Notes under the pieces: generated by a model
What the model was told of the DNA's origin: nothing
Database searches by the model: none
Seen by the model: only the letters and a program-made list of their open reading frames with translations
NCBI GenBank assembly: GCA_964602845.1
Contig: CAZRSW010000002.1
Span: 62,001 to 126,000, forward strand
Length of the DNA stretch: 64,000 bases
Direction: 5' to 3'
Source of the DNA: CAZRSW01 sp964602845
GTDB lineage: Bacteria; Chloroflexota; Dehalococcoidia; Lucifugimonadales; UBA826
Made by a program: the position numbers and the translations under genes
Part shown: piece by piece, positions 25,977-34,483 of the stretch
How the letters are laid out: every line of letters begins with the position of its first letter
How positions within the stretch are numbered: the stretch's first letter is position 1

Positions 25977-27605
25977 ATGAAGTACGACGTTATAATCGTG
26001 GGCGCAGGCTCAGCAGGTTCTGTGCTCGCAAGTAGGCTCACAGAAGACCCTCAAAAATCTGTTCTGCTGTTGGAAGCGGGTCCGGACTACCCCAACGCGG
26101 AAGACCTCCCAGACCATATCCGCTACGGGGTTTTACCATGGTACGAAACGTGGGACCGCAAATCCCATAACTGGAGCTACGAAGCAAACGCCGGACGAGA
26201 CGAACCCTTTTTTTTACCACGGGGCAAGGTAACGGGTGGATCAAGTGCTATAAATGGCCAGGTATGGTTCAGAGGTATTCCTGAAGACTTTGATGAATGG
26301 GCGGCCTGGGGTAATGATGGATGGTCCTACAAAGACGTATTGCCCTTCTTTCGAAAGACCGAAACAGATCTTGATTTCACAGGGGATGACTTTCATGGGT
26401 CTGATGGCCCTATACCTGTGAAAAGGCACTCCAGCGACGAACTTTTGCCCAGCCCCAAGGCCTTCCTCGAAGCCTGTGTTGCCGCTGGATATCCCTACAC
26501 AGATGATATGAACCATCCAGATTCCACCGGGGTAGGATATTATCCCCTGAATAGAGTTGACGGCATCAGGATGAGCACCTCTCTAACGTACCTGAAACAA
26601 GCCCGTAACCGTCTAAATTTCACCTTAAGGCCCAATGTGTTCGCTCACAAAGTTTTAATAGAGGACTCACAGGCTGTGGGAGTGGAGGTGTCGTCAGACG
26701 GAGAAATTTTTGAAGTCTACGGAGAACAGATTATATTGAGCGGAGGAGCTATCAACTCTCCTCAGCTCTTGATGCTCAGCGGGGTAGGCCCTGCAGAACA
26801 CCTGTCAGAAGTGGGGATTCCTCTAGTGCTGGACCTTCCCGGAGTTGGTCAAAATCTGCGTGACCATGAAGCCGTTATGATGGAGTATAGAAGCGATATA
26901 CCCAGACCGAAATTGGCACCCGGATTGCAGGTTGGGATGAGGTACACCACACCTGGATCAGACCTCCGCAATGATATGCAGATGCGCCCTATTCACACAA
27001 GAACAGAACATGTTTACAGGGGGTTTCTAGAAAGCTTCGGCCAGCCAGTATCTGAAGTTAAACAAACGGGAGAATCGGTTCCTGAGGACAATATCAAAAA
27101 TTCAGAGGAAGAATACACTCCGGTTGGTTTTAGTATTGCACTTCAAAAAGCCCTGTCCAAAGGAGAACTCAAATTAGCAACGAGTAATCCCTCTGATCAA
27201 CCAATCTTAAATTACCGCTATCTTTCGCATCCTTTCGATTTGGAGCGAATGAGGGGTGCAGTCAGGCTCTGTGCAGAAATATCTGTGATGCCTGAATACG
27301 AACCAGCCAAATTAACGCGGATCTCACCAACGGATGAAATACTTGCGAGCGACGACAAACTGGATGCATGGCTCAAAGAAAACGTGTTGACACAGCATCA
27401 CTCATCGGGCACTTGCAAAATGGGATCTGCATCAGACTCCATGGCAGTGGTTGATAACAAGTGCCAAGTCCATGGGATAAAGCAATTGATGGTTGTTGAT
27501 GCATCTATCATGCCCGACGTTGTGCGGGCAAATACAAACGCATCAACTATCATGATTGGTGAAAAAATCGCAGATCAACTTTCGTCTCGAGTGGTTGACA
27601 ATTAA
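25977..27605 (+). CDS. GMC-family FAD oxidoreductase (choline dehydrogenase/alcohol oxidase-like)
   Basis: The 542-residue flavoprotein has the FAD dinucleotide motif VIIVGAGSAGSVLASRL at the N-terminus, the GMC signature 1 region RGKVTGGSSAINGQVW, and signature 2 GAINSPQLLMLSGVG. The catalytic pair is His475 (QHHSSGTCKMG) and Asn521 (ANTNAST). It would oxidise a primary or secondary alcohol, passing electrons to O2 or an acceptor. No signal peptide is seen, so it is probably cytoplasmic. It lies 69 bp after the long UGSC gene and 119 bp before the binding-protein gene, which suggests a common pathway. The substrate is unknown. Confidence 0.92.
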   Translation: MKYDVIIVGAGSAGSVLASRLTEDPQKSVLLLEAGPDYPNAEDLPDHIRYGVLPWYETWDRKSHNWSYEANAGRDEPFFLPRGKVTGGSSAINGQVWFRGIPEDFDEWAAWGNDGWSYKDVLPFFRKTETDLDFTGDDFHGSDGPIPVKRHSSDELLPSPKAFLEACVAAGYPYTDDMNHPDSTGVGYYPLNRVDGIRMSTSLTYLKQARNRLNFTLRPNVFAHKVLIEDSQAVGVEVSSDGEIFEVYGEQIILSGGAINSPQLLMLSGVGPAEHLSEVGIPLVLDLPGVGQNLRDHEAVMMEYRSDIPRPKLAPGLQVGMRYTTPGSDLRNDMQMRPIHTRTEHVYRGFLESFGQPVSEVKQTGESVPEDNIKNSEEEYTPVGFSIALQKALSKGELKLATSNPSDQPILNYRYLSHPFDLERMRGAVRLCAEISVMPEYEPAKLTRISPTDEILASDDKLDAWLKENVLTQHHSSGTCKMGSASDSMAVVDNKCQVHGIKQLMVVDASIMPDVVRANTNASTIMIGEKIADQLSSRVVDN

Positions 27606-27724
27606 GCATAAACACTATTCAATACGGCTACATAGAGAAGATTTTTACGTTGGCTACATCCAACTTAGGCGTCGGTATTTAAAACGAAAATTCTAGTTTT
27701 TGTAATATCTAGGAGGATTTAAGA

Positions 27725-29563
27725 ATGCTGAAACAAAAGATTTTCATGCCCTTCCTACTACTTTCCCTAGCAACTGTCGCCCTTGTAGGCGCAGCCTGTA
27801 CCACAGAGAAGATTGTAGAAGTGGAAGTGGAAAAAGAAGTGGTGAGAGAAGTGCCCGTAGAGGTGGTGAAAGAAGTGCCCGTAGAGGTGGTGAAAGAGGT
27901 GGCGGTGGAAACGGTGAAAGAGGTAGAGGTGGTGAAAGAAGTACCCGTACAGAAGGTTGTTGAGCGGGTAATCACCAAGGAAGTAGAAGTGATGGCTGCA
28001 CCTAAGGGAGCAACAGGCCCCGAGGCTACGGGCGTTTTAGTTGCCCGAGAGGGAACCCCCAAGCGTGGTGGTGAACTCAAACTCGGTGGCTGGCGCATGC
28101 CCGCACACTTCGACCTTGATCAGTCTCCTACGATCCTACTACTAGCGCCAACAAGTCCCATGTACGAGAAACTTCTAAGAATGAACCCATATGACGGTGG
28201 ATGGACCATCATCCCCGACTTAGCCGAGTCCTGGGAAGTTTCTGATGACGGTAAGCAATACACCTTCAATTTAAGGAAGGGTGTCAAATGGCATAACGGC
28301 GATGACTTCACAGCCGCCGATGTAAAGGCCACCTTTGATAGACGTAGTAACCCGCCGGAAGGCGTCGTTAGCATCAGAAAGAACCTGTTTGCCGCAGTAA
28401 CAGACGTGGTTGCGACATCGGACCACCAGGTACAGTTCAATCTCAGCGAGGCCCAGGCATTCATGGTGCCAGGATTGTCATCAGGATGGCAGATCATTTA
28501 CAACAAGAACATTCTTGATGAAAACAACCAGGATCTAAGGCGAATAAAGGGATATGCTGGTACGGGGCCGTTTAAATATATCAACTGGACAGACGAGAAG
28601 TTGGAAATGGAAGCCAACATGGATTACTGGAACCCCGAGTTGCCTTATGTCGATAAGGTTACTCGGCATGGTATACATAACGCTGCTGCCTCAGGGGCTG
28701 CTATCTTGACAGGTCAGCTTGACGCTTTCGGATTCGTTTCCAATGACATGTTCGAAGAGAGTGAGGGAGACAGCAAAACTGACCAGTACAAGGCACCTGC
28801 AACGTGGGCCCAAACCGTCACGTTGAATACTGATACTGGCGTGTTGAAAGACCCCAAAATTCGGCAGGCATTACATCTCGCCACCAGCCGACAAGATATA
28901 GCAAAAGCCGCTGCGAAGAAGTTCAGCTTTAGTATCAGCCGCTGGTCCCCTCCAGGGCCATTTGCAACACCGGGAGACGTTGTCGCTGTGATGCCTGGTT
29001 ACAGGGAAGCGAAGGATGTCGACAGAGCCAGGGCCAAAGAGCTTTTGGCTGAGGCTGGTCATCCGGATGGAATCAAAGGCTTAAAGCACCTCGCAAGAGG
29101 TACCGGATCCGACCCGGGTCCAACCGCCCTTGGTTTCATTGACCAGGCCAAGCAACACTTGGGCATGGAATTTGAAGTGGTCATGGAAGAGACCTCCATC
29201 TACTGGGATACAGTACGGGCCAGAGATTTCGACTCCACCACTGGTGTCCCTGCATGTTCATTCGCTGATCCTTCAGACTGCTGGGGTCAATGGTTCAAGA
29301 CTGGGGGGCCACAGAACTACGCTGGCTACAGTAATCCAGAGTTTGACGATTTGTGGCTGAAAATTGCGTCGGAGCTGGATCCTGCAGTCCGCCGAGAATA
29401 TGTCAACCGTGGTGAGCAGATCCTAGATAGGGACATGCCTATGGTGTTCGTAGGATGGATGGCTGTGAACCGCATGTGGCAAACTGACGTGAAAGACTGG
29501 TATTTCGGAAAAACCGGTACTTACATAGTTCTTAGGTACGGTACTACCTGGCTCGACAGATAA
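27725..29563 (+). CDS. ABC transporter substrate-binding lipoprotein, family 5 (peptide/nickel/opine type)
   Basis: The 612-residue protein has a signal peptide with lipobox LVGAAC (Cys25). A Val/Glu/Lys repeat linker follows (residues about 28-87, EVPVEVVK-like units), then the SBP_bac_5 domain: LAESWEVSDDGKQYTFNLRKGVKWHNGDDF (in short, AESWEVSDDG and RKGVKWHNG), YAGTGPFKY, and GYSNPEFDDLW. It would deliver a peptide-like or other organic ligand to the permeases encoded downstream. The repeat linker is common in Chloroflexota binding proteins and may space the domain from the membrane. A GGAGGA site precedes the ATG. Confidence 0.93.
   Translation: MLKQKIFMPFLLLSLATVALVGAACTTEKIVEVEVEKEVVREVPVEVVKEVPVEVVKEVAVETVKEVEVVKEVPVQKVVERVITKEVEVMAAPKGATGPEATGVLVAREGTPKRGGELKLGGWRMPAHFDLDQSPTILLLAPTSPMYEKLLRMNPYDGGWTIIPDLAESWEVSDDGKQYTFNLRKGVKWHNGDDFTAADVKATFDRRSNPPEGVVSIRKNLFAAVTDVVATSDHQVQFNLSEAQAFMVPGLSSGWQIIYNKNILDENNQDLRRIKGYAGTGPFKYINWTDEKLEMEANMDYWNPELPYVDKVTRHGIHNAAASGAAILTGQLDAFGFVSNDMFEESEGDSKTDQYKAPATWAQTVTLNTDTGVLKDPKIRQALHLATSRQDIAKAAAKKFSFSISRWSPPGPFATPGDVVAVMPGYREAKDVDRARAKELLAEAGHPDGIKGLKHLARGTGSDPGPTALGFIDQAKQHLGMEFEVVMEETSIYWDTVRARDFDSTTGVPACSFADPSDCWGQWFKTGGPQNYAGYSNPEFDDLWLKIASELDPAVRREYVNRGEQILDRDMPMVFVGWMAVNRMWQTDVKDWYFGKTGTYIVLRYGTTWLDR
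27848..27895 (+). repeat. Perfect 24-bp tandem duplication in the lipoprotein linker
   Basis: Two identical 24-bp copies (27848-27871 and 27872-27895) each encode EVPVEVVK. More diverged units of the same kind flank them from about 27815 to 27990. The repeat probably expands and contracts by slippage. It codes for the spacer between the lipid anchor and the binding domain. Confidence 0.85.
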
Positions 29564-29587
29564 CCGTTTGTAAAAAGAGCCATAACA

Positions 29588-29624
29588 GAACCACCGACCT
29601 CCCCTAAAAGGAAGTCGGTGGTTC
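29588..29624 (+). terminator. Strong hairpin between the binding-protein and permease genes
   Basis: GAACCACCGAC (29588-29598) and GTCGGTGGTTC (29614-29624) form a perfect 11-bp stem around a 15-base loop, 25 bp after the binding-protein stop. There is no U-tract. Such hairpins commonly protect the 3' end of the binding-protein mRNA and lower expression of the downstream permeases, so it may be a processing or partial termination site. Confidence 0.6.
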
Positions 29625-29749
29625 TCTAAGTCTAAGGGGTTGCGTGTAAAAAGTCAGATTACTTTCCCAGCACCACAAAGTCCCTCTCGCAAAAGGGTTC
29701 GAGTTCAAAAGAAAAGTAGGGCACCGGCTTTGCTTAGAAGGAAATAGGA

Positions 29750-30394
29750 ATGCAGCAATATATTCTGCGTAGGCTATTGATCTCAATACCAACCCTTGTG
29801 GGCATCACNNNNNNNNNNNNNNNNNNNNNNNNNNNNNNNNNNNNNNNNNNNNNNNNNNNNNNNNNNNNNNNNNNNNNNNNNNNNNNNNNNNNNNNNNNNN
29901 NNNNNNNNGCATCAGTGCTCTGGTTTAGGTGGAGACCTCCCTTAGAGCTGTACCAGATCTGGGACAATCCATGGGGAAACCTACAGATCGTTCTTGGGCC
30001 AAGTATTGTGCTCGGTCTTGGGGCATCCGCCTATATTGCTCGTTTCTGCAGATCATCTATGCTTGAGGTGCTCCGGGAGGACTATGTCCGAACTGCACAC
30101 GCCAAAGGCTTGGCGGAGTCGATTATAGTTTATCGCCACGTCTTGAAAAATGCCCTCATCCCTGTGGTAACAGCTACAGGGCTACTTCTCGGAGGTTTGC
30201 TAGGAGGAGCCGTAGCGGTGGAGCAAGCTTTTACTGTTCCCGGCCTTGGAACAAAGCTGGTCGATGCTTTACACGCACGAGACTATACGGTTATACAAAC
30301 CCTTGTATTATTGTACGGATTTGTCTTTTTAGTCATAAACCTGCTGGTAGACATAACATACGGGTTCCTAGATCCTAGGATTGTTTACCGATAA
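29750..30394 (+). CDS. ABC transporter permease (DppB/OppB type), interrupted by assembly gap
   Basis: The N-terminal MQQYILRRLLISIPTLVGI is the typical first membrane segment of DppB permeases. After the 100-N run (29809-29908), the remaining 161 residues contain the binding-protein-dependent permease core with the EAA-like loop VREDYVRTAHAKGL, written here from LREDYVRTAHAKGL. The protein ends in GFLDPRIVYR. Only about 180 residues are visible against 310-340 for the family, so roughly 400 bp are probably missing. Partner permease follows 39 bp downstream. Confidence 0.9.
   Translation: MQQYILRRLLISIPTLVGIXXXXXXXXXXXXXXXXXXXXXXXXXXXXXXXXXXASVLWFRWRPPLELYQIWDNPWGNLQIVLGPSIVLGLGASAYIARFCRSSMLEVLREDYVRTAHAKGLAESIIVYRHVLKNALIPVVTATGLLLGGLLGGAVAVEQAFTVPGLGTKLVDALHARDYTVIQTLVLLYGFVFLVINLLVDITYGFLDPRIVYR
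29809..29908. other. Assembly gap (100 N) inside the permease gene
   Basis: A default 100-N run with non-repeating flanks. Family length suggests that about 400 bp are missing. The in-frame join is fortuitous. Confidence 0.95.
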
Positions 30395-30433
30395 ATCAAG
30401 AGGAAATTTCTTATATGAGGGGACCTAGAGACT

Positions 30434-31336
30434 GTGAGTGAATTGACCACTGAACTGAGTACACGTAGAAACGTGTTAGCCGCTACGGCAATTCCCGTCT
30501 GGACATTCCTACGTTCCTCAAAACTTGGCATGTTTAGTGCCTTCTTTCTCCTGCTTGCTCTGATTGCAGCTCTTTGCGCAGACGTAATCGCCCCCTTTGA
30601 CCCTACACAGGGCCATTACGATGCTGTCCGCACCGCGCCATCTTGGAACACATACTATCTTGGGACAGACGATTATGGGCGAGATGTATTAAGTCGGCTT
30701 ATTTTCGGTGCCCGCATTTCCCTCCTAGTAGGTATTTCCGCTACTTTGCTCGGGGATATTTTTGGCCTTTTCTGGGGACTCCTCTCCGGCTATCTGGGAA
30801 GGACCTTTGACTTGATCAGCCAAAGGGGCCTAGATATTCTAATGGCATTTCCAAATCTCATTCTCGCCATGCTCATCATGGTAAGTATCGGGACTGGAAT
30901 TACTACAGTTATTATCGCCGTGGCTGTTGGTAGGATACCCGCCACAACGAGAATTATAAGGTCAGTCGTTCTAAGTGTTAAAGAAACCGCCTACGTAGAT
31001 AGCGCACATGCGATAGGGGCCACCTCCGCACGCATTATGCTTAGACACGTCCTACCACAATGTGTCGCGCCCTTCCTAGTTCTCCTCAGTGTTCATATCG
31101 GAATCTCCATAATAGCCGAGTCCTCCCTTAGCTATCTCGGTATTGGGATACCACCGCCTAATGCTAGTTGGGGCAACATGCTGGGAGAGGCCACTAGTGG
31201 GGTATTCAAACCAGACTGGTGGATGGCTGTAGCACCTGGCTTTGCAATAACATTAATAGTTCTATCCAGCAATCTGATGGGAGATGCCCTGAGAGACTTT
31301 CTAGATCCTCGCCTCAGAGGTCGCCTGGAAGAATAA
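30434..31336 (+). CDS. ABC transporter permease (DppC/OppC type)
   Basis: The 300-residue permease has the OppC N-terminal segment with one membrane helix (SKLGMFSAFFLLLALIAAL), the family motif YYLGTDDYGRDVLSRLIFGA, five further helices and the EAA loop around VKETAYVDSAHAIGAT. It ends GDALRDFLDPRLRG. GTG start. It forms the heterodimeric pore with the upstream permease. No ATPase genes follow: the next gene is convergent. The two orphan ATPases at 53.5-55.5 kb could serve it. Confidence 0.94.
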   Translation: MSELTTELSTRRNVLAATAIPVWTFLRSSKLGMFSAFFLLLALIAALCADVIAPFDPTQGHYDAVRTAPSWNTYYLGTDDYGRDVLSRLIFGARISLLVGISATLLGDIFGLFWGLLSGYLGRTFDLISQRGLDILMAFPNLILAMLIMVSIGTGITTVIIAVAVGRIPATTRIIRSVVLSVKETAYVDSAHAIGATSARIMLRHVLPQCVAPFLVLLSVHIGISIIAESSLSYLGIGIPPPNASWGNMLGEATSGVFKPDWWMAVAPGFAITLIVLSSNLMGDALRDFLDPRLRGRLEE

Positions 31337-31390
31337 CCCTCTTGTTAGACTTGCATCCCCGGGATTCTCACGTCGGTTGCAAGCAAACTA

Positions 31391-32731
31391 TCAAATATTC
31401 TTAATGATTAAAGCCGCTTCTCTTCTAGCTTTTTCGGCAAAGGTCTCCGCAAAGTACCTGCACAACCCCGTGTAATGTTCAGGATTAAGAAGCTCTTCCA
31501 AATCACTTGCAGATAATCGAGATGTAACTTCAGGCTCCTGAGCGAGAGTTTTAGCGAAAGGGATTTTCTCATTTACGGATTTTTGTGCGGCCTCATAAAC
31601 CACGTCATGCGCGCGTTGTCTGCCGATCTCTTTACCCAATTCCAACATTATCCTTTCGGACATAATCAACCCACCGGATAAATCTAGATTACTTCTCATT
31701 CTCTCTGGAAACACTTTAATATCTTTAAAGATCTCTCGCAGTGCTGTGATTATTCGGTATGAAAGAATACATGTCCTGTCCAGGGCCATATCAATCATCT
31801 TTCCCGTAGATCCATCCGCTTCATGCTCCGTCTGCATTGATTCCAAGGCCATCGGCACATAAGTCCTCACCTCCGTGGACCAAGCCAAAATTTCCTGACA
31901 TAGTCGAGGATTCCTTTTCTGGGGCATTGTTGATGATCCTACAGTCCCCGGGGGCACCGGCTCTTCCACCTCACCAAATTCTTGCTTCATTAAGGTATAA
32001 ATCTCACGGGCTATTTTATTCGAGGTTGCAGCAAACATGGAGAACAGGAGAACATATTCTGTTAGATGGTCTCCTATAACACGAGAGGGCATTGTCATCG
32101 ATTCCATTCCCAATTCTTCAGCCATGAGATTCTGTGTTTTTAGTCCCTCTAGCCCAACAGATGCCATTGTTCCTCCTCCTCCTCCTAACATCACAACAAA
32201 AACCCTTTTTTCGCACGCTTTTAACCGTTCGGTATGCCTAAGAATTTCATCTATCCAAACAGCTACCTTATAACCGAAAGTTGCAGGCACGGCATGCTGC
32301 CCATGCGTCCGGCCAGGCATAGCAAAACTCTTTGTATCTTCCGCAAGTTGGGCAAATACTTCTAACAGCTTAGCCATTTCAGTTAGGAACGCCCCATGAC
32401 ACCTTTTTATGAGAAGAAGCTTACCCGTCTGTGTAATATTCTGTGTGGTCGCTCCCCAGTGTATATAGCCTCCTGCCTCCTCGCCACACACCCTATCGAG
32501 CTCCCATATTATTGGGACAAGAGGATGCCCCGTTTTTTCCAGACCTATATGTATATTATCGAGGTCCAGCAACTCTATCCTGGCGACTTCCTCTATCCTG
32601 GCAGCAGCCCAACCGGGAATGATACCCTGGCTCGCCTGAGCTTTAGCCAAGGCCACCTCAACATCCAAATAGGCCTGGTATAGCGACTCTTCTGCAAAAA
32701 TATCCTCCACAGATTCTACTTGTAATCCCAT
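31391..32731 (-). CDS. Fumarase/aspartase-superfamily lyase (adenylosuccinate lyase or 3-carboxymuconate cycloisomerase-like)
   Basis: The 446-residue protein has the superfamily signature GSSTMPQKRNP, the YIHWGATTQNITQTG segment, and the GRTHGQHAVPATFGYKVA segment with the general histidine. Members are homotetrameric lyases that release fumarate or catalyse related eliminations. The N-terminus lacks the compact PurB start (RYxxPEM), and the EEAGGYIHWGATTQN style resembles 3-carboxy-cis,cis-muconate cycloisomerase, so PurB is not assumed. ATG at 32731 is chosen for its AAAGGGG site eight bases upstream. It is convergent with the ABC permease gene. Confidence 0.82.
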   Translation of the reverse strand: MGLQVESVEDIFAEESLYQAYLDVEVALAKAQASQGIIPGWAAARIEEVARIELLDLDNIHIGLEKTGHPLVPIIWELDRVCGEEAGGYIHWGATTQNITQTGKLLLIKRCHGAFLTEMAKLLEVFAQLAEDTKSFAMPGRTHGQHAVPATFGYKVAVWIDEILRHTERLKACEKRVFVVMLGGGGGTMASVGLEGLKTQNLMAEELGMESMTMPSRVIGDHLTEYVLLFSMFAATSNKIAREIYTLMKQEFGEVEEPVPPGTVGSSTMPQKRNPRLCQEILAWSTEVRTYVPMALESMQTEHEADGSTGKMIDMALDRTCILSYRIITALREIFKDIKVFPERMRSNLDLSGGLIMSERIMLELGKEIGRQRAHDVVYEAAQKSVNEKIPFAKTLAQEPEVTSRLSASDLEELLNPEHYTGLCRYFAETFAEKARREAALIIKNI

Positions 32732-33043
32732 GGACACCACCCCTTTTATTACTTTCCGATATCCTTATGTCGAACAAATGTATCAAACATTTCCTTTTCT
32801 TCATACACTCAATGGTGTTAATAAAAACCGGTATAATATGCGGCACCGGCGTGCATATTTATAGAACAGGACAATACAAAATCAAACATACCCGCATTAT
32901 CGTGGCTATCCCCTATTTCTACACAAATAATCCCCATTTAAAACCACAGAAATTCCCTCCTAGGCCAGTCAGACTGTCCACTATACTAACATCATTGTTA
33001 TTATGTTTATTATCTTCTTATATTCTATAGATATTCATCTGAC
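32732..33043. other. AT-rich intergenic region at the G/C-bias switch
   Basis: About 310 bp between divergent genes hold no plausible ORF. Strand G/C bias changes sign around here. A short inverted repeat AAATGT-N5-ACATTT lies at 32776-32792. No consensus DnaA box (TTATCCACA) was seen. It may carry both divergent promoters and is a candidate for the origin neighbourhood. Confidence 0.4.
32995..33024 (+). promoter_or_regulatory. Possible obgE promoter
   Basis: TTGTTA (32995-33000), an 18-bp spacer and TATATT (33019-33024) lie just upstream of obgE. Transcription would begin close to the ATG at 33044, leaving a very short leader. No clear ribosome-binding site is visible before that ATG, so near-leaderless translation is possible. 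Confidence 0.35.
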
Positions 33044-34315
33044 ATGATTGATAACACAATAATACACATTAAGAGTGGAAATGGCGGTGATGGCGCAATC
33101 AGCGGCCGTCACGAGAAATTTGTTCCCCGCGGTGGACCTGATGGTGGTGATGGTGGTGCAGGAGGCAACATAGTAATAAGAGGAGATAGAAACAAAAACA
33201 CGTTGCTATCGTTTCGGTATAAAAAAATATTCGTCGCAGGTAATGGAACTAATGGTGGTTCAGCAAATAAACATGGTAAGGATGGAAAAGACATCATATT
33301 GCAGGTTCCAGTAGGAACATTAATAAGTACCCCAAATGGAAGTGAGATAGCCGATATAACAACCCACGACCAAGAAATATTGGTAGCAGAAGGGGGCAGG
33401 GGGGGTGTTGGCAATAGTAAATTTAAATCATCTACATCTCAATACCCTGTAATAGCTGAGAGTGGTGATGTGGGGGAGGAAAAAGAGATTGTTCTACAGT
33501 TAAAATTACTAGCTGATGTAGGCATAATTGGGGCGCCAAACGCGGGGAAGTCGAGCCTCATAAGTATATTGACATCAGCGCGCCCCAAAATAGGTTCGTA
33601 TCCCTTCACCACTCTTGAGCCGGTACTGGGAGTATCTGAACACAGGGGAGAGGAGGTGGTTTTTGTAGACATCCCAGGGTTGATTGAAGGAGCCCATGAA
33701 GGTGTAGGGCTTGGGCATGAATTCTTGGCACACATAGAAAGGACGAAAGTTTTAATCCATCTTGTGGATGCATCGACCAATAATCCGGTTGAAGTATTTA
33801 AGGCAATTAATAAGGAGTTAAAAAAATTTGATGAGGGCCTTATAAATAAGCAACAGGTAGTGGTCTTGAATAAAATAGATACGGATGAAGTCCGGAATAT
33901 GCCCAGGGTGAAATTAAGACAAATTGCAGAGGAAATAGGTAGTGTTCATTTTATTTCTGCAGTCACAGGCGAAGGGTTGGAGGCCGTGCAAGATGAGATC
34001 TTAAGGGTGTTGAGTGAAGAAACACCCCTGGGTGAAGATGTTATAGAAAGTATCTCGGGGGATGGGAAGATACCCGTTATAAGGCCTGAATCCCAGGAGC
34101 CACCCGTTGCTATTGAGAAAGATAAAGATGTGTTCATAGTGCATGCACGATCAGTGGAGAGGGTTGCAAAGAGGATAGATTACGATGATTGGCTTGCTAG
34201 GATGCAATTGTATAGATATATGATCCGGAAGGGGGTAGTTCGGGCGCTTGAGGAGGCGGGTATAAGCGGAGGTGATACTGTCAGAGTTGGTGATCTAGAA
34301 TGGGAATGGGATTAA
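33044..34315 (+). CDS. obgE: GTPase Obg/CgtA
   Basis: ObgE is an essential GTPase linked to 50S ribosome assembly and stress control. The glycine-rich Obg fold spans residues 1-157 (KSGNGGDGAISGRHEKFVP, GGPDGGDGGAGG). The G domain has G1 GAPNAGKSS (163-171), G3 DIPG (209-212) and G4 NKID (276-279). The C-terminal OCT domain (FIVHARSVERVAKRIDYDD) is also present. Total length 423 matches OCT-containing Obg proteins. The codon and base use is clearly G-rich compared with plus-strand genes before 31 kb. tRNA-Thr follows 61 bp downstream. Confidence 0.97.
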   Translation: MIDNTIIHIKSGNGGDGAISGRHEKFVPRGGPDGGDGGAGGNIVIRGDRNKNTLLSFRYKKIFVAGNGTNGGSANKHGKDGKDIILQVPVGTLISTPNGSEIADITTHDQEILVAEGGRGGVGNSKFKSSTSQYPVIAESGDVGEEKEIVLQLKLLADVGIIGAPNAGKSSLISILTSARPKIGSYPFTTLEPVLGVSEHRGEEVVFVDIPGLIEGAHEGVGLGHEFLAHIERTKVLIHLVDASTNNPVEVFKAINKELKKFDEGLINKQQVVVLNKIDTDEVRNMPRVKLRQIAEEIGSVHFISAVTGEGLEAVQDEILRVLSEETPLGEDVIESISGDGKIPVIRPESQEPPVAIEKDKDVFIVHARSVERVAKRIDYDDWLARMQLYRYMIRKGVVRALEEAGISGGDTVRVGDLEWEWD

Positions 34316-34376
34316 GCAAGCTCTGTCTTAAGGAAGTGTTTGAAGTTATAATTTGATACAGTGTGCGGGCTTTAAA

Positions 34377-34451
34377 GCCGACGTAGCTCAGTGGTAGAGC
34401 AGCTGTTTTGTAAACAGCAGGTCGTCAGTTCGAACCTGACCGTCGGCTCCA
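34377..34451 (+). tRNA. tRNA-Thr (anticodon TGT)
   Basis: A full cloverleaf can be drawn. The acceptor stem is GCCGACG with CGTCGGC, and the D arm is GCTCAGTGGTAGAGC. The anticodon stem GCTGT/ACAGC encloses the loop TTTGTAA with anticodon TGT at 34409-34411. The T arm contains GTTCGAAC. The discriminator is T and the CCA end (34449-34451) is encoded. It reads ACA, and ACG by wobble. Confidence 0.97.
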
Positions 34452-34483
34452 TCCAAGGCCACAGAATGGACGAGATGTAGAGG

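Noticed and set aside
27815..27990. CRISPR array or mobile-element repeat
   Set aside because: The repeats are contiguous, in frame and encode a lipoprotein linker; there are no spacers or cas genes.
29640..29730. Possible tRNA because of a GGGTTCGAGTTC string
   Set aside because: No acceptor, D or anticodon stems can be formed around it.
31391..32731. Assignment of the lyase as PurB because purine genes are in the window
   Set aside because: It is about 18 kb from the pur operon, and its N-terminus and active-site neighbourhood fit a cycloisomerase-like member at least as well, so only the superfamily is claimed.
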